A DNA stretch of 42,169 nucleotides, from NCBI GenBank assembly GCA_017475745.1, contig JAFVEZ010000021.1:1-42169 (forward strand), given 5' to 3'. This DNA comes from Selenomonadaceae bacterium (GTDB lineage Bacteria > Bacillota > Negativicutes > Selenomonadales > Selenomonadaceae). The notes under the pieces are model-generated. The model was not told the DNA's origin. It searched no databases and saw only the letters and a list, made by a program, of their open reading frames with translations. The translations under genes were made by a program, and so were the position numbers. Shown here piece by piece: positions 23,596 to 32,076 of this stretch (position 1 is the stretch's first letter; every line of letters starts with the position of its first letter).

Positions 23596-25113
23596 TTGAG
23601 TAAGGTTTATTTGATTGGAGCAGGTCCTGGTGATGTCGAACTTTTGACGATCAAGGCTAAAAGTTTAATTGAACAGGCAGATGTTATAGTTTATGATAGG
23701 CTTGCGGACGATAGGATATTAAATTTTGCTTCTGATAAGGCCGAAAGAATCTATGTCGGCAAGGCACCAGGTCAACACACAATGAGACAAGAAGAAATCA
23801 GTCAACTGCTTGTCGATTTAACCAAGCGCTTTGATAATATTGTGAGACTCAAGGGTGGCGATCCCTTTGTCTTTGGGCGTGGTGGCGAAGAAGCATTGCT
23901 ACTTAAGGCGAACAATATTCCATTTGAGATTGTACCCGGTGTCACCTCAGCAATCGCAGTGCCAGCTTACGCAGGTATACCAGTCACACATAGAGGCATC
24001 GCCACTTCGTTTGCGGTCGTCACCGGCCATGAGATGTCGGAAAAATCTACTCTAAAATGGGATAAACTGTCGACGGGTGTGGATACATTGATATTTTTGA
24101 TGGGCGTTGCGAACTTGTCAGAGATAACCCAGCGGCTGATAGCTAACGGCAGAGCAGCAGATACTCCAGCGGCAGTGATTCAAAATGGAACCAAGGCAGA
24201 GCAAAAAGTGTTGATAACTACAGTTGAAAATGCTGCCGCTGATGTTCAACGACAACAAATAACCTCGCCGGCAATCTTTATCGTTGGAAAGGTCGTCACC
24301 TTGAGAGATAGCCTTAAATGGTTTGATACTAAACCACTCTTTGGAAAGAGAATTTTAGTCACTCGCGCACGATCTCAAGCATCAAAACTCTCTGCAATGC
24401 TTTCAGCTCTTGGAGCAAAGTGTATTGAGATACCTGCTATTAAGATCGTCATTCCTTCTGATAACTATAAGGCAGTCGATATGGCATTGAAACAGATTAA
24501 TAAATATGACTTTATCATCTTCACAAGTGAGAATGGCGTCAAGCACTTCTTTGATCGTCTCAAACTAAAAAATCTGGACACGCGCTCGCTTGCAAATGCC
24601 AAGATTGCGGCGATTGGTTCTGCAACCTCAACAGAATTATCGAATCATGGCATTAATGCTGACTTTGTACCGACTGAGTTTAGAGCAGAAGCCCTAGTTG
24701 AGCTACTCAAAAGTAAGGTTGACGGCAAAAAGGTTTTAATTCCGAGGGCTGAAGAAGCAAGAGAAGTTTTGCCGCAAGAGTTGATAAATTTTGGTGCAGA
24801 TGTTGAAGTTGTGCCAATTTATAGGACAATCTCTGCTATAGAAGGCGCAATCAACCTTGAGGATATTGATCTGATAACTTTTACAAGTTCTTCAACCGTT
24901 AAAAATTTAGTTAATGCTGTCGGTGCAGAGACTCTGAAGAATATTAAAACTGCCGCGATAGGTCCAATCACGGCAGAGACTTTAAAAACATTCGGTATTG
25001 AGGTTGGTATTGTAGCTAAGGAATACACCATCGACGGACTCGTCAAAGTAATTCTTGCACATTACACTAAGGCTAACAATGTCACCAAGGATTACGCTCT
25101 TGACTTAAATTAA
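23596..25113 (+). CDS. cobA-hemD: Fused uroporphyrinogen-III C-methyltransferase / uroporphyrinogen-III synthase
   Basis: 505 residues from the TTG at 23596, which has GGAG 9 nt upstream; an earlier in-frame TTG at 23581 overlaps that site. Residues 1-240 form SUMT/CobA: VYLIGAGPGDVELLTIKA, YVGKAPGQHTMRQ, VRLKGGDPFVFGRGGEEA, VPGVTSAIAVPAYAGIPVTHRG. Residues about 250-490 form HemD: FGKRILVTRARSQASKLSAML, FTSENGVKHFF, VPTEFRAEALVELL, FTSSSTVKNL. HemD closes hydroxymethylbilane to uroporphyrinogen III and CobA methylates it to precorrin-2, feeding siroheme, cobalamin or Ahb-type heme synthesis. The fusion is common in Firmicutes. Its 3' end overlaps trkH by 32 bp on the opposite strand. Confidence 0.95.
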   Translation: MSKVYLIGAGPGDVELLTIKAKSLIEQADVIVYDRLADDRILNFASDKAERIYVGKAPGQHTMRQEEISQLLVDLTKRFDNIVRLKGGDPFVFGRGGEEALLLKANNIPFEIVPGVTSAIAVPAYAGIPVTHRGIATSFAVVTGHEMSEKSTLKWDKLSTGVDTLIFLMGVANLSEITQRLIANGRAADTPAAVIQNGTKAEQKVLITTVENAAADVQRQQITSPAIFIVGKVVTLRDSLKWFDTKPLFGKRILVTRARSQASKLSAMLSALGAKCIEIPAIKIVIPSDNYKAVDMALKQINKYDFIIFTSENGVKHFFDRLKLKNLDTRSLANAKIAAIGSATSTELSNHGINADFVPTEFRAEALVELLKSKVDGKKVLIPRAEEAREVLPQELINFGADVEVVPIYRTISAIEGAINLEDIDLITFTSSSTVKNLVNAVGAETLKNIKTAAIGPITAETLKTFGIEVGIVAKEYTIDGLVKVILAHYTKANNVTKDYALDLN

Positions 25114-26641
25114 TTAACCCAATCAGTATCAAAAAGGCAAATATTTCAATGCGTCCGATAATTAATATAAAACAGCAGACCAGTTTCATGACCGCAGGCA
25201 AAGACACAAATGTAGCTGATTCGCAAATACCGGGCAATGTTCCAATATTGGTTAAACAAGCCGCCGACATTGCAACTGACGTTGAGAAGGGCTGTCCACT
25301 CAATGAGAGAATGACAGAAAAAATAAACAGCGTCACTGAACTGAGAAAGAAGAAACTCAGCACGCGTCCAACGATTTTCATAGGCACAGCAATGCTATTA
25401 ACCTTGATGCTGGTTATCATTCGCGGATGAATGACCTTTATCGTCTCAATAGCGGCAAGTTTGAAGAGTATTATTATGCGAATGATCTTCAAACCGCCGG
25501 TAACTGAACCCATACAACCACCGATAAGAACGAGCAAGAAGAGTAAAAATCGGATTGCATCAGGAGCGTTTGTGAGATTGGTTAAGGTAATGCCTGTCGT
25601 GCTTATATATGAAACGACATGAAACAGCGCTATTCTAAAACTTGCATTGCCATCGGTTAGATAATCTTTGTTAAAAATCGTAAAGGTTATAATCAATGTA
25701 CTGATAAAGATTGTTACAAGTAGAAATTGAACTTCCGAATTGCTGATAAATATCCTGAGATTAGAACGAGCATTTCTTCGCATAAGTGAGAAAAAAGTTT
25801 TAATTGTCAGGTGTATTTTTTTGGCGAAGTTCTTTATGTCTATTGGTTTAGTGATATTAAGGCTTGAGGTCGGCGGTATTATGGTATTCATTAGGCGAAA
25901 ATACAATAGAAAATTACCGCAAGCAAGCAGCATTGAGAATATAGCAGCATATTCAACATAAAAATTGCCTTTACCTGGGAAAAAGTCTCCACCGCCGGTT
26001 GATATACACCTCATTGCCATTGAGATTGCGTCCCAATTATCAAGACCTGCCAATTTAAACATAACAAATGAGATAAATGTCAGTAGTTCATAGATCAGAA
26101 GGATTTTCTTTGCCATAAATCTCATTTGTCCTAACATTGGAGAGAAAATTTGCCCTTGACTCAGTGATAATTCCAGTCCAAAACAACCGCTAACTTCCGG
26201 CAAGATCGTTACCAATATACTCAGAAAGATAAATGATCCGAGCCACATCAATATGGCCTGCCAAAGTTTTAAGATATATGGCGCATCTTGCGGTAATAGT
26301 GACAGTCCTGCAGCGGTTAAATCGGAAACAGTTTCGAGGATTGCATCTACAGGTGAAAGCAAGGTCATAATAAAAGGAATCGCTCCGAATATTGCCAAGA
26401 GCCACCAGACTGTAATCATTGCGACAACTGACTCATTAATCCTTATACGTTGTCGGTGTATTCTACCTTTATAAGTTAGCAAGACAGCCAAAACCGCACA
26501 GATTAGAAGCAACAATGCAAAGAAGATTGCCATGTCTTTATCCTGCATGCCAAAAAGGGCGTAATATATCGGCAACATATAAGCTAAAGTCATTGCTGTC
26601 ATCGCGCGTCCCAACAGCAAGTATATAATACTTCTATCCAT
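25082..26641 (-). CDS. trkH: TrkH-type potassium uptake channel subunit
   Basis: 519-residue membrane protein of the TrkH/KtrB family that moves K+ with a cytoplasmic TrkA/KtrA partner (not in this window). The four pore-loop filter glycines can be located: TAAGLS (about residue 111), CISTGGGDFF (about 213), YISTTGITLT (about 350) and TNIGTLPG (about 466). The extra first two membrane helices and the length fit TrkH rather than KtrB. ATG at 26641, just downstream of an extended -10 at 26679-26687. The last ten codons overlap the end of cobA-hemD in convergent orientation. Confidence 0.92.
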   Translation of the reverse strand: MDRSIIYLLLGRAMTAMTLAYMLPIYYALFGMQDKDMAIFFALLLLICAVLAVLLTYKGRIHRQRIRINESVVAMITVWWLLAIFGAIPFIMTLLSPVDAILETVSDLTAAGLSLLPQDAPYILKLWQAILMWLGSFIFLSILVTILPEVSGCFGLELSLSQGQIFSPMLGQMRFMAKKILLIYELLTFISFVMFKLAGLDNWDAISMAMRCISTGGGDFFPGKGNFYVEYAAIFSMLLACGNFLLYFRLMNTIIPPTSSLNITKPIDIKNFAKKIHLTIKTFFSLMRRNARSNLRIFISNSEVQFLLVTIFISTLIITFTIFNKDYLTDGNASFRIALFHVVSYISTTGITLTNLTNAPDAIRFLLFLLVLIGGCMGSVTGGLKIIRIIILFKLAAIETIKVIHPRMITSIKVNSIAVPMKIVGRVLSFFFLSSVTLFIFSVILSLSGQPFSTSVAMSAACLTNIGTLPGICESATFVSLPAVMKLVCCFILIIGRIEIFAFLILIGLINLSQERNPW

Positions 26642-26678
26642 TAATTAAATACCTTTTAGTTTTCTAATTTGTATTATA

Positions 26679-26687
26679 ATTATATCA
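26679..26687 (-). promoter_or_regulatory. Extended -10 promoter of trkH
   Basis: Minus strand TGATATAAT, followed directly by a second overlapping-type TATAAT. A TTGCTA lies a little too close upstream to be a classical -35. Same nonamer as before kinases 1 and 2. Confidence 0.5.
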
Positions 26688-26727
26688 TTTAGTAGCAAAA
26701 TATAAAAGGGAATTTAATAAAATGCTG

Positions 26728-26756
26728 TTGACAAAGAAATATATAAAACGTATAAT
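26728..26756 (+). promoter_or_regulatory. Perfect consensus sigma-70-type promoter
   Basis: TTGACA (26728-26733), exactly 17 bp, TATAAT (26751-26756). Start expected near 26763, giving a leader of about 100 nt for the small protein at 26864. This is the best promoter I see in the window. Confidence 0.85.
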
Positions 26757-26863
26757 AATAGTTACATAAGTAGTAGTTTATATATGATTGAATTAATTTA
26801 AGTTCTTTTGAGTGAGAAGGATAGTTTTTGTTAAATGGATTTTGAGGAAGGGTAGGGATTATT

Positions 26864-27232
26864 ATGGCAGTTTCAGGTATAGGTGGATCGGTTCCAATCG
26901 CAACATTCCGTCAAATGAATGTTGAAGCTAATCAGATTGGAAGACAGGCAACTTCTGCTGGAATGGAAGAGGCACAGGAAAACACTACTGTTTCAAATTT
27001 TGGTAATGAAACAAATGTTGGTATCAGTCAATTCAGCCAAAATAGTGAGAGAATTGAAGAATATGGCGTTGAGAGTCTTACGAAAATAATGGAACAAGAC
27101 GATCAATATGAAGCTCCTACTGGTGGTGCTACTTCGGCCTTTAGTTCAATCGGTTTCCAAGAAGCTTATGATCGTTCCTTTGATCAAGCAGCGCAGCGTG
27201 CCGCAAGTTCTTACAGTTATTTCAATCAGTAA
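26864..27232 (+). CDS. Unknown small polar protein behind a consensus promoter
   Basis: 122 residues, not recognised. It starts MAVSGIGGSVPIATFRQMN, is rich in Gln, Asn, Ser, Glu and Ala, has no Cys, Trp, His or Pro-rich region and no membrane segment or classical signal peptide, and ends in an aromatic, Ser-rich tail (AASSYSYFNQ). It is a single-gene transcription unit: perfect promoter at 26728-26756, leader of about 100 nt, and a strong terminator at 27272-27305. This layout suggests an abundant product. The composition is reminiscent of exported, flagellar or surface-associated filament proteins, but this is only an impression. The ATG at 26864 follows AGGGATTATT. Confidence 0.75.
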   Translation: MAVSGIGGSVPIATFRQMNVEANQIGRQATSAGMEEAQENTTVSNFGNETNVGISQFSQNSERIEEYGVESLTKIMEQDDQYEAPTGGATSAFSSIGFQEAYDRSFDQAAQRAASSYSYFNQ

Positions 27233-27271
27233 TTTTTTCATTACAATATAAATAGCGATAATAAAAAAGTT

Positions 27272-27305
27272 AGCAGCCCAACATCAGTCCATGGGCTGCT
27301 TTTTT
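27272..27305. terminator. Strong terminator between convergent genes
   Basis: Nine-bp perfect stem AGCAGCCCA/TGGGCTGCT (27272-27280 with 27292-27300), 11-nt loop, followed by TTTTT on the plus strand and flanked by an A-run (27262-27267) that makes it work for the opposite strand as well. Confidence 0.9.
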
Positions 27306-27321
27306 GATTCAATAGATTTAA

Positions 27322-27726
27322 TTATACGCCAAATTCCAATTCTTCAATATCCTCAGGGTGTTCCTTGATATGTTCTTGATACTTGTGATACTCATTCTCG
27401 AAGTTCTTCTCCTCAACTAGAGCCATCTGAACGGCCAGAAGCGCAACTGCACAAATTCTTGAAATCTCATGAGAATCAAAAGTTTCAACCAAGCGAGTAA
27501 CTGCCTTTGCTTCTTCGTCGAGCATGTCATGTGAATCAGTATTAAAACGATTTATGAGCAAGAGATCAAACATTTGCTGCTCAAGAGCAGACCAGCCAAG
27601 GCTAATGCCTGCATTACTGCGTGGAGTTCTATCATGAAGGTTAAAGTCATCACTAAATTCACCCAAATCAGGAATATAGACTTCATCTTCGTCTTCAAAC
27701 TTCGGTCTTAGTCTATCTTTCAACAT
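27322..27726 (-). CDS. Unknown acidic protein (134 aa)
   Basis: Start chosen at ATG 27726, which has AAGGAGGT 8 nt upstream; the frame is open to 27798 but that part lies in the promoter. The 134-residue protein is acidic (FEDEDEVYIPDLGEFSDDF near the N-terminus; EDIEELEFGV at the end) with a helical centre (SALEQQMFDLLLINRF, AVTRLVETFDSHEISRICAVALLAVQMALVEE). No membrane segment as a whole, no motif that I recognise. Single gene with promoter TTGACA-18-TACAAT and shared terminator at 27272-27305. Confidence 0.75.
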   Translation of the reverse strand: MLKDRLRPKFEDEDEVYIPDLGEFSDDFNLHDRTPRSNAGISLGWSALEQQMFDLLLINRFNTDSHDMLDEEAKAVTRLVETFDSHEISRICAVALLAVQMALVEEKNFENEYHKYQEHIKEHPEDIEELEFGV

Positions 27727-27775
27727 AAAATTACCTCCTTGTTTACTATAATTTCTCATTAAACAAATCATATTT

Positions 27776-27805
27776 ATTGTAACATCTATACAAGACAAAT
27801 GTCAA
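27776..27805 (-). promoter_or_regulatory. Promoter of the 134-aa protein
   Basis: Minus strand TTGACA (27805-27800), 18-bp spacer, TACAAT (27781-27776). Leader of about 43 nt to the ATG at 27726. Confidence 0.75.
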
Positions 27806-27852
27806 CTCAATTTATCATTAAATGGTACAATTTACCCTATAGCTGATAAATT

Positions 27853-27877
27853 AAAAACCGCCTGGCACACCAAGGCG
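27853..27877 (-). terminator. Terminator of the tetR-radical SAM operon
   Basis: Minus strand CGCCT-9 nt-AGGCG (27877-27873 with 27863-27859), then GG and five T (27857-27853). It lies about 55 bp after the radical SAM stop. Confidence 0.65.
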
Positions 27878-27930
27878 ATTTAAACTTATATTTTAAACTT
27901 GACGACAACTAAATCACACAGTAAATCAAC

Positions 27931-29103
27931 TCAAGCAATCTCTTCGTCAGTTAAGTAGCAAGAAGGATCGGATTGCCAAAAATCACCTGTCTTGGCTTCG
28001 GCACGTGTACGGAAGTTACCATTGCAATTATCAAGGAATTTACATTGAGCACAGCGACCCTTTAGCAGAGGTTTCCGATTCTTTAGACCTCGCATGATAG
28101 GATTATTTACATCAGTCCAAATGTCTCCGAACTTTCGATCTCGAACATTGCCAAAAGTATGATGTTGAGTGAATTGATCAGGGTGAACGTAGCCAAATGG
28201 ATCAACTTCACCAAAGGCAATTCCGGAGCGGTTGCCGCCGTTTGTGCTGATATAGTGTTTTATCTGTGCAGCCGTCGAGCTGTCACCATCTTGCAGAGCC
28301 TTGAGATACATATATACACCGTCGCAGTGATTGTCAACTGTCAATATCTCTTTTTTCAAGCCGCGCTTCTCAAAATCCTTCGTCCTCTTGATGATAATAT
28401 CCATTGCGCGGCGTGACTCTGCAGGTGTAACGTCCTCGTCCATCATTTGATTGCCACGACCGGAGTAAACTAAATGATAGAAACACACGCGATTGATTTG
28501 CTTCTCCTCAATGAAGTCAAATATATTTTCGAGATCGCGAAGGTTGTGCTGGTTGATTGTAAATCTCAGACCGACACGCTGTCCAACGGCAACGCAATTC
28601 TCAATACCCTTCATTGCTTTCTCGTAGGCACCATCAACACCACGAAACTTATCGTTGACTTCCTTAAGACCGTCAAGAGAGATTCCAACGTAGCCAACAC
28701 CTATATCCTTAATACGCTGGGCGACTTCACGAGTTATCAAAGTGCCGTTGGTCGAGAGCGTTGGGCGAACTTCCTTACTTGCAGCGTACTCTGCAAGCTC
28801 AAAGAAATCTGGTCGAATTAGAGGTTCACCGCCACTAAAGAGAAGTACCGGAACTTTAAAATCAGCAAGATCGTTAATAAATGTCTTGGCTTCGTCGGTA
28901 GTCAACTCATTGTTGTATTTACGGCTGTCAGACTCCATATAACAATGACGGCACTTTAAATTACAAGTCTTGGTTGAGTTCCAGACGACAACAGGACCAA
29001 TGCCTTCCGCTGCTCCATTAGTCATTCGGTTTGCGCCCTTGGAATACCTCAATCTGTCGCCGTAATATTCTCTTGCAAACAGTAATTTAGTTATACTAAT
29101 CAT
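27931..29103 (-). CDS. Radical SAM/SPASM protein of the NirJ/Ahb heme-biosynthesis type
   Basis: 390 residues. Radical SAM cluster motif CNLKCRHCY (about residues 48-56), SAM-binding FSGGEPLIRPDFF, and a C-terminal auxiliary-cluster region CAQCKFLDNCNGNFRTRAEAKTGDFW...CYLTDEEIA. The N-terminus (MISITKLLFAREYYGDRLRY, then GPVVVWNSTKTCNL) and this ending are typical of NirJ1/NirJ2 and AhbC/AhbD proteins that act on siroheme-derived tetrapyrroles. AhbA/B are not in the window, so which reaction it performs is open; AhbC-like side-chain removal is one option. It overlaps tetR by 4 bp (ATGA) and should be controlled by it. Confidence 0.82.
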   Translation of the reverse strand: MISITKLLFAREYYGDRLRYSKGANRMTNGAAEGIGPVVVWNSTKTCNLKCRHCYMESDSRKYNNELTTDEAKTFINDLADFKVPVLLFSGGEPLIRPDFFELAEYAASKEVRPTLSTNGTLITREVAQRIKDIGVGYVGISLDGLKEVNDKFRGVDGAYEKAMKGIENCVAVGQRVGLRFTINQHNLRDLENIFDFIEEKQINRVCFYHLVYSGRGNQMMDEDVTPAESRRAMDIIIKRTKDFEKRGLKKEILTVDNHCDGVYMYLKALQDGDSSTAAQIKHYISTNGGNRSGIAFGEVDPFGYVHPDQFTQHHTFGNVRDRKFGDIWTDVNNPIMRGLKNRKPLLKGRCAQCKFLDNCNGNFRTRAEAKTGDFWQSDPSCYLTDEEIA

Positions 29104-29702
29104 TGAGTTCTCCTCGAATTTTGTACTTTTATTCCATCTGTCAGCAAACGGACTTTTAGCTCAATATTCTCTTTAAAAGGTATATTCAATTTGCTGAATG
29201 AAGCCGCCTGATAGATTGAATGAAACATCTCGGCAATTAAGTCCGTCGGAACATCGGTTCTGATCTCTCCATTTTGCTGACCTTGTTTTATTATGATCTC
29301 GAATATCGGTTTGAAAGTTGGAGTATATTTCCGCGTTGGTAACAGTTCCGGCTTATCGCTATGCGCGGAAGCGCTCAAAAACAGCGGCAGCACAAATCGG
29401 TTTTCTGCCAGCAATTTAGATAATGCTTTACAGGCAAGTTCTAGCAGTTGTATAGAGGAAAGATTGGAAGATTGACCTTCTTCAACGGCCCTATCTAACT
29501 TTTCAGCAAGATTTTTTAACAATGTCAAAAGTAACTCTTCCTTAGATTCAAAGTAATTGTAAAATGTACCAACACCTAAATTTGCTGCTCTCATTATGTC
29601 AGCTATAGAAGTATCACTAAAACCCTGTTGCTCAAACAATAAAGAGGCAGCGTTCAGTATTTTTTGGCGGTATATTAATTTTTTGTGTTCTCGCGGACTC
29701 AA
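29100..29702 (-). CDS. TetR-family transcriptional regulator
   Basis: 200 residues. N-terminal TetR HTH: RQKILNAASLLFEQQGFSDTSIADIMRAANLGVGTFYNYFESKEELL (about 11-58), then a divergent helical ligand domain. TTG start at 29702 with AGGAGG 9 nt upstream. It is co-transcribed with the radical SAM gene through an ATGA overlap. A palindrome GACC-ATT-GGTC lies 40 bp upstream, at the -35 of the divergent GntR gene, and is a candidate operator. Ligand unknown; a tetrapyrrole or a compound linked to the radical SAM enzyme is conceivable. Confidence 0.92.
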   Translation of the reverse strand: MSPREHKKLIYRQKILNAASLLFEQQGFSDTSIADIMRAANLGVGTFYNYFESKEELLLTLLKNLAEKLDRAVEEGQSSNLSSIQLLELACKALSKLLAENRFVLPLFLSASAHSDKPELLPTRKYTPTFKPIFEIIIKQGQQNGEIRTDVPTDLIAEMFHSIYQAASFSKLNIPFKENIELKVRLLTDGIKVQNSRRTQ

Positions 29703-29739
29703 TGAAAACTACCTCCTCAATTTGAACATAGAAACACTC

Positions 29740-29768
29740 TTGACCATTGGTCTTCTTATATTTATAAT
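29740..29768 (+). promoter_or_regulatory. Promoter of the GntR gene with overlapping palindrome
   Basis: TTGACC (29740-29745), 17-bp spacer, TATAAT (29763-29768). The palindrome GACCATTGGTC (29742-29752) overlaps the -35, suggesting an operator for the TetR or GntR regulator encoded on either side. Confidence 0.7.
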
Positions 29769-29799
29769 TAATTTAAAACTCTGTGAAAGAAGAATTTAA

Positions 29800-30501
29800 A
29801 TGGAAAGAGAACATATAAAAGTTATCGGTAATGTTGGACTGACACAGCAAATCATTGATAGGATAAAGAAGGGCATTTTAACTAAAGAATTGGTGCCAGG
29901 AGATCAACTTCCGACTAATGAAGAATTAGCTAAAATCTTAGGCGTACAAACTAAAAATGTAAAAGAAGCAATAATGTATTTAACTGCCATGGGTGTATTA
30001 GAAATTCATCATACTCAAGGCACTTTCGTTTCAAGAGGTTTTTCACATGCGCTGATGGAGCCAATAATATACGGTATAATATTATGCAAAAGCGATTCAC
30101 TTGAAGAATTAAAGGAAATGCACAAATTTACAGTGCTTGCCGTTCTTAATCTGGCAGTCAAAAAGGCATTGAAAAAAGAAATAGATCAAATGTCAGCGCA
30201 TCTCAAGACATTAAAGAAGGAACTCGAAAAGAAGAACAATCTTGATAATATCGTTGCTGCTGATGATAACTTTTACTTAACCGCCATTAATGCCTCTCAC
30301 AACTTACTTTTGGTGAATATAGTCAAGACTGCAAGGACTTACACTGCCGAAAGCAGAAGGGCAGCTTTCAAAAGAATGTTAAGTAGAAAGGTCGATATCG
30401 ACAAAATTACTCAAAATCATGCTGCTCTCTTGAAAGTTTTCAAGAATAAAGAACTAAAAGACCTAACCGAGATAGTAATGAATGATCCTCTATATAATTG
30501 A
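29800..30501 (+). CDS. GntR-family (FadR-type) transcriptional regulator
   Basis: 233 residues. Winged HTH at about 12-80 (LTQQIIDRIKKGILTKELVPGDQLPTNEELAKILGVQTKNVKEAIMYLTAMGVLEIHHTQGTFV is the diagnostic block, here described over its whole length), followed by an all-helical C-terminal FCD-like domain with DDNFYLTAINASHN and a late His (QNHAALL). FCD domains often bind metal and organic acids. Atypical: the HTH recognition helix has Asn-Val-Lys instead of the usual S-x-x-x-V-R-x-A. ATG at 29800 with a weak AAAGAAG site. Divergent from tetR. Confidence 0.88.
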   Translation: MEREHIKVIGNVGLTQQIIDRIKKGILTKELVPGDQLPTNEELAKILGVQTKNVKEAIMYLTAMGVLEIHHTQGTFVSRGFSHALMEPIIYGIILCKSDSLEELKEMHKFTVLAVLNLAVKKALKKEIDQMSAHLKTLKKELEKKNNLDNIVAADDNFYLTAINASHNLLLVNIVKTARTYTAESRRAAFKRMLSRKVDIDKITQNHAALLKVFKNKELKDLTEIVMNDPLYN

Positions 30502-30525
30502 CACTCACAAGCCATTTGTTTTAAG

Positions 30526-32049
30526 CTAAATATTATCAAGTGCAGAAATATCCAGATTGTCAAATCCTTTTATCAGTGCTTTGACTTCAGCAGCAATCTT
30601 CTTTGTTCCGCCTTTGTGCTTACTCTCAATATTCAGTGGCATATTTGGATCATGTAGAGACATTCTCAAAAGCGCCCAGCCATCTTTGCCGTCGCCTTTG
30701 AAGATTAGTCGGACACCCTCAAAAGAAGGCTCGGCAATCTCAATCTCACGATCAATGGCGCGTGATTGGAAGTCTTCCAATACCTTGCTACCATAAGCTC
30801 GGAAATTCTCAACGCCGACGATCTTAAATCTACATTCAGCCGTTTCTGCAGGATATTGCAGTTTATCTATCAAATGTGACAAATCTTTACCGGCTTTCCG
30901 TGCATTTGCCGCTGCAATGATGAGCTTCACCGCCAAGTATGCTCCGTCGTCCAAGTAGTAGTTTTCTCTCAAGGCACCATGGCCACTAGTTTCAATCGCA
31001 AGCGGCGCAGTAATTCCGGCAAGGTTAAGCTCTATACATTTATTGATAACATTCCTGTAACCGCGCATGTAGCGGAGATGGTGAAGTTTGAGGTCACTTT
31101 CCAAGAAGGTAGTCAACTCGTCAGACGTGACGGAATCTGTGACAATAGTACTGTACGGATAATCCGGTGCTAAGATCGCAGCTATCATTGCAATCAAAGC
31201 GTTGCGGCAAATTTCCTCGCCATCGCTCAAGACGGCACTCATTCTGTCAACATCGGTGTCAAATATCAATCCAAGATCAGCGTGATTGTCCAAGACGGCT
31301 TTTTGAATAGCTGCCATTGCAGTCCTATCTTCCGGATTTGGAATGTGATTTGGGAAGTGACCATCTGGCTCAAGGAATTGACTTCCACTGATGTCTGCTC
31401 CAAGCGGCTCCAACACTTTTGCAGCAAAGAAACCGCCCGCGCCATTTCCAGCATCAACCACAATGTGCATACCGCTCAATGGCTTATCAACGTCACCAAG
31501 CTTCTTGCAGATCTTCTTGCGTAAGTTGGCACTATAAGTATCAACCAAATCAACCTTCTGTACAAGCGCCGGATTATTACCTTTGACTTCCTCGATCTTA
31601 CAGGCATTTTTAAGTATCGTCATTATATTTTCATGCTCAACGCCGCCAAGCTTCGTGAAGAACTTTAGACCATTACGATTGAATGGCAAATGACTTGCAG
31701 TTATCATGATAGAGCCGTCAGCATTGGTCTCTGGCAGGACAATCGACATAAACATGGCAGGAGTTGAAGCCAAGCCACAGTCAAGCGTTTTGACACCCAT
31801 GGCCGTAAGCGCTTCAATGACTGCATTTTTTAGTAAGTCGGCGGTGAGTCGTGAGTCGTGACCGACAGCCACTTTAAGTTCTGAAGGCGATTTCTCATAA
31901 TGAAGAGTAAGAAATTTTACAAAGCCTGCAGCAATGCGGTTAGCCGCTTCAGTAGTGAGATTGACCTTCTCGCCTTCCACGCCCTCAACGGCAATACCTC
32001 TTATATCGCTGCCATTGGCAAGTCTCATTATCTCCTTATCACTAAGCAT
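30526..32049 (-). CDS. Phosphohexomutase (phosphomannomutase/phosphoglucomutase)
   Basis: 507 residues of the alpha-D-phosphohexomutase superfamily, interconverting hexose 1- and 6-phosphates for surface polysaccharides. Seen: catalytic phosphoserine loop TASHLPFNRNG (the usual TASHNP has Leu here), metal-binding FDTDVDRM (DxDxD), the sugar-binding ETSGHGALRENYYLDDGAY, and the C-terminal phosphate-binding region. ATG at 32049 with GGAGA upstream. Last gene of the HAD-ftsY-surE operon; 27 bp separate it from surE. Glucose or mannose preference cannot be read. Confidence 0.9.
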   Translation of the reverse strand: MLSDKEIMRLANGSDIRGIAVEGVEGEKVNLTTEAANRIAAGFVKFLTLHYEKSPSELKVAVGHDSRLTADLLKNAVIEALTAMGVKTLDCGLASTPAMFMSIVLPETNADGSIMITASHLPFNRNGLKFFTKLGGVEHENIMTILKNACKIEEVKGNNPALVQKVDLVDTYSANLRKKICKKLGDVDKPLSGMHIVVDAGNGAGGFFAAKVLEPLGADISGSQFLEPDGHFPNHIPNPEDRTAMAAIQKAVLDNHADLGLIFDTDVDRMSAVLSDGEEICRNALIAMIAAILAPDYPYSTIVTDSVTSDELTTFLESDLKLHHLRYMRGYRNVINKCIELNLAGITAPLAIETSGHGALRENYYLDDGAYLAVKLIIAAANARKAGKDLSHLIDKLQYPAETAECRFKIVGVENFRAYGSKVLEDFQSRAIDREIEIAEPSFEGVRLIFKGDGKDGWALLRMSLHDPNMPLNIESKHKGGTKKIAAEVKALIKGFDNLDISALDNI

Positions 32050-32076
32050 AGTGCATCATTCTCCCATCTCAATGAA

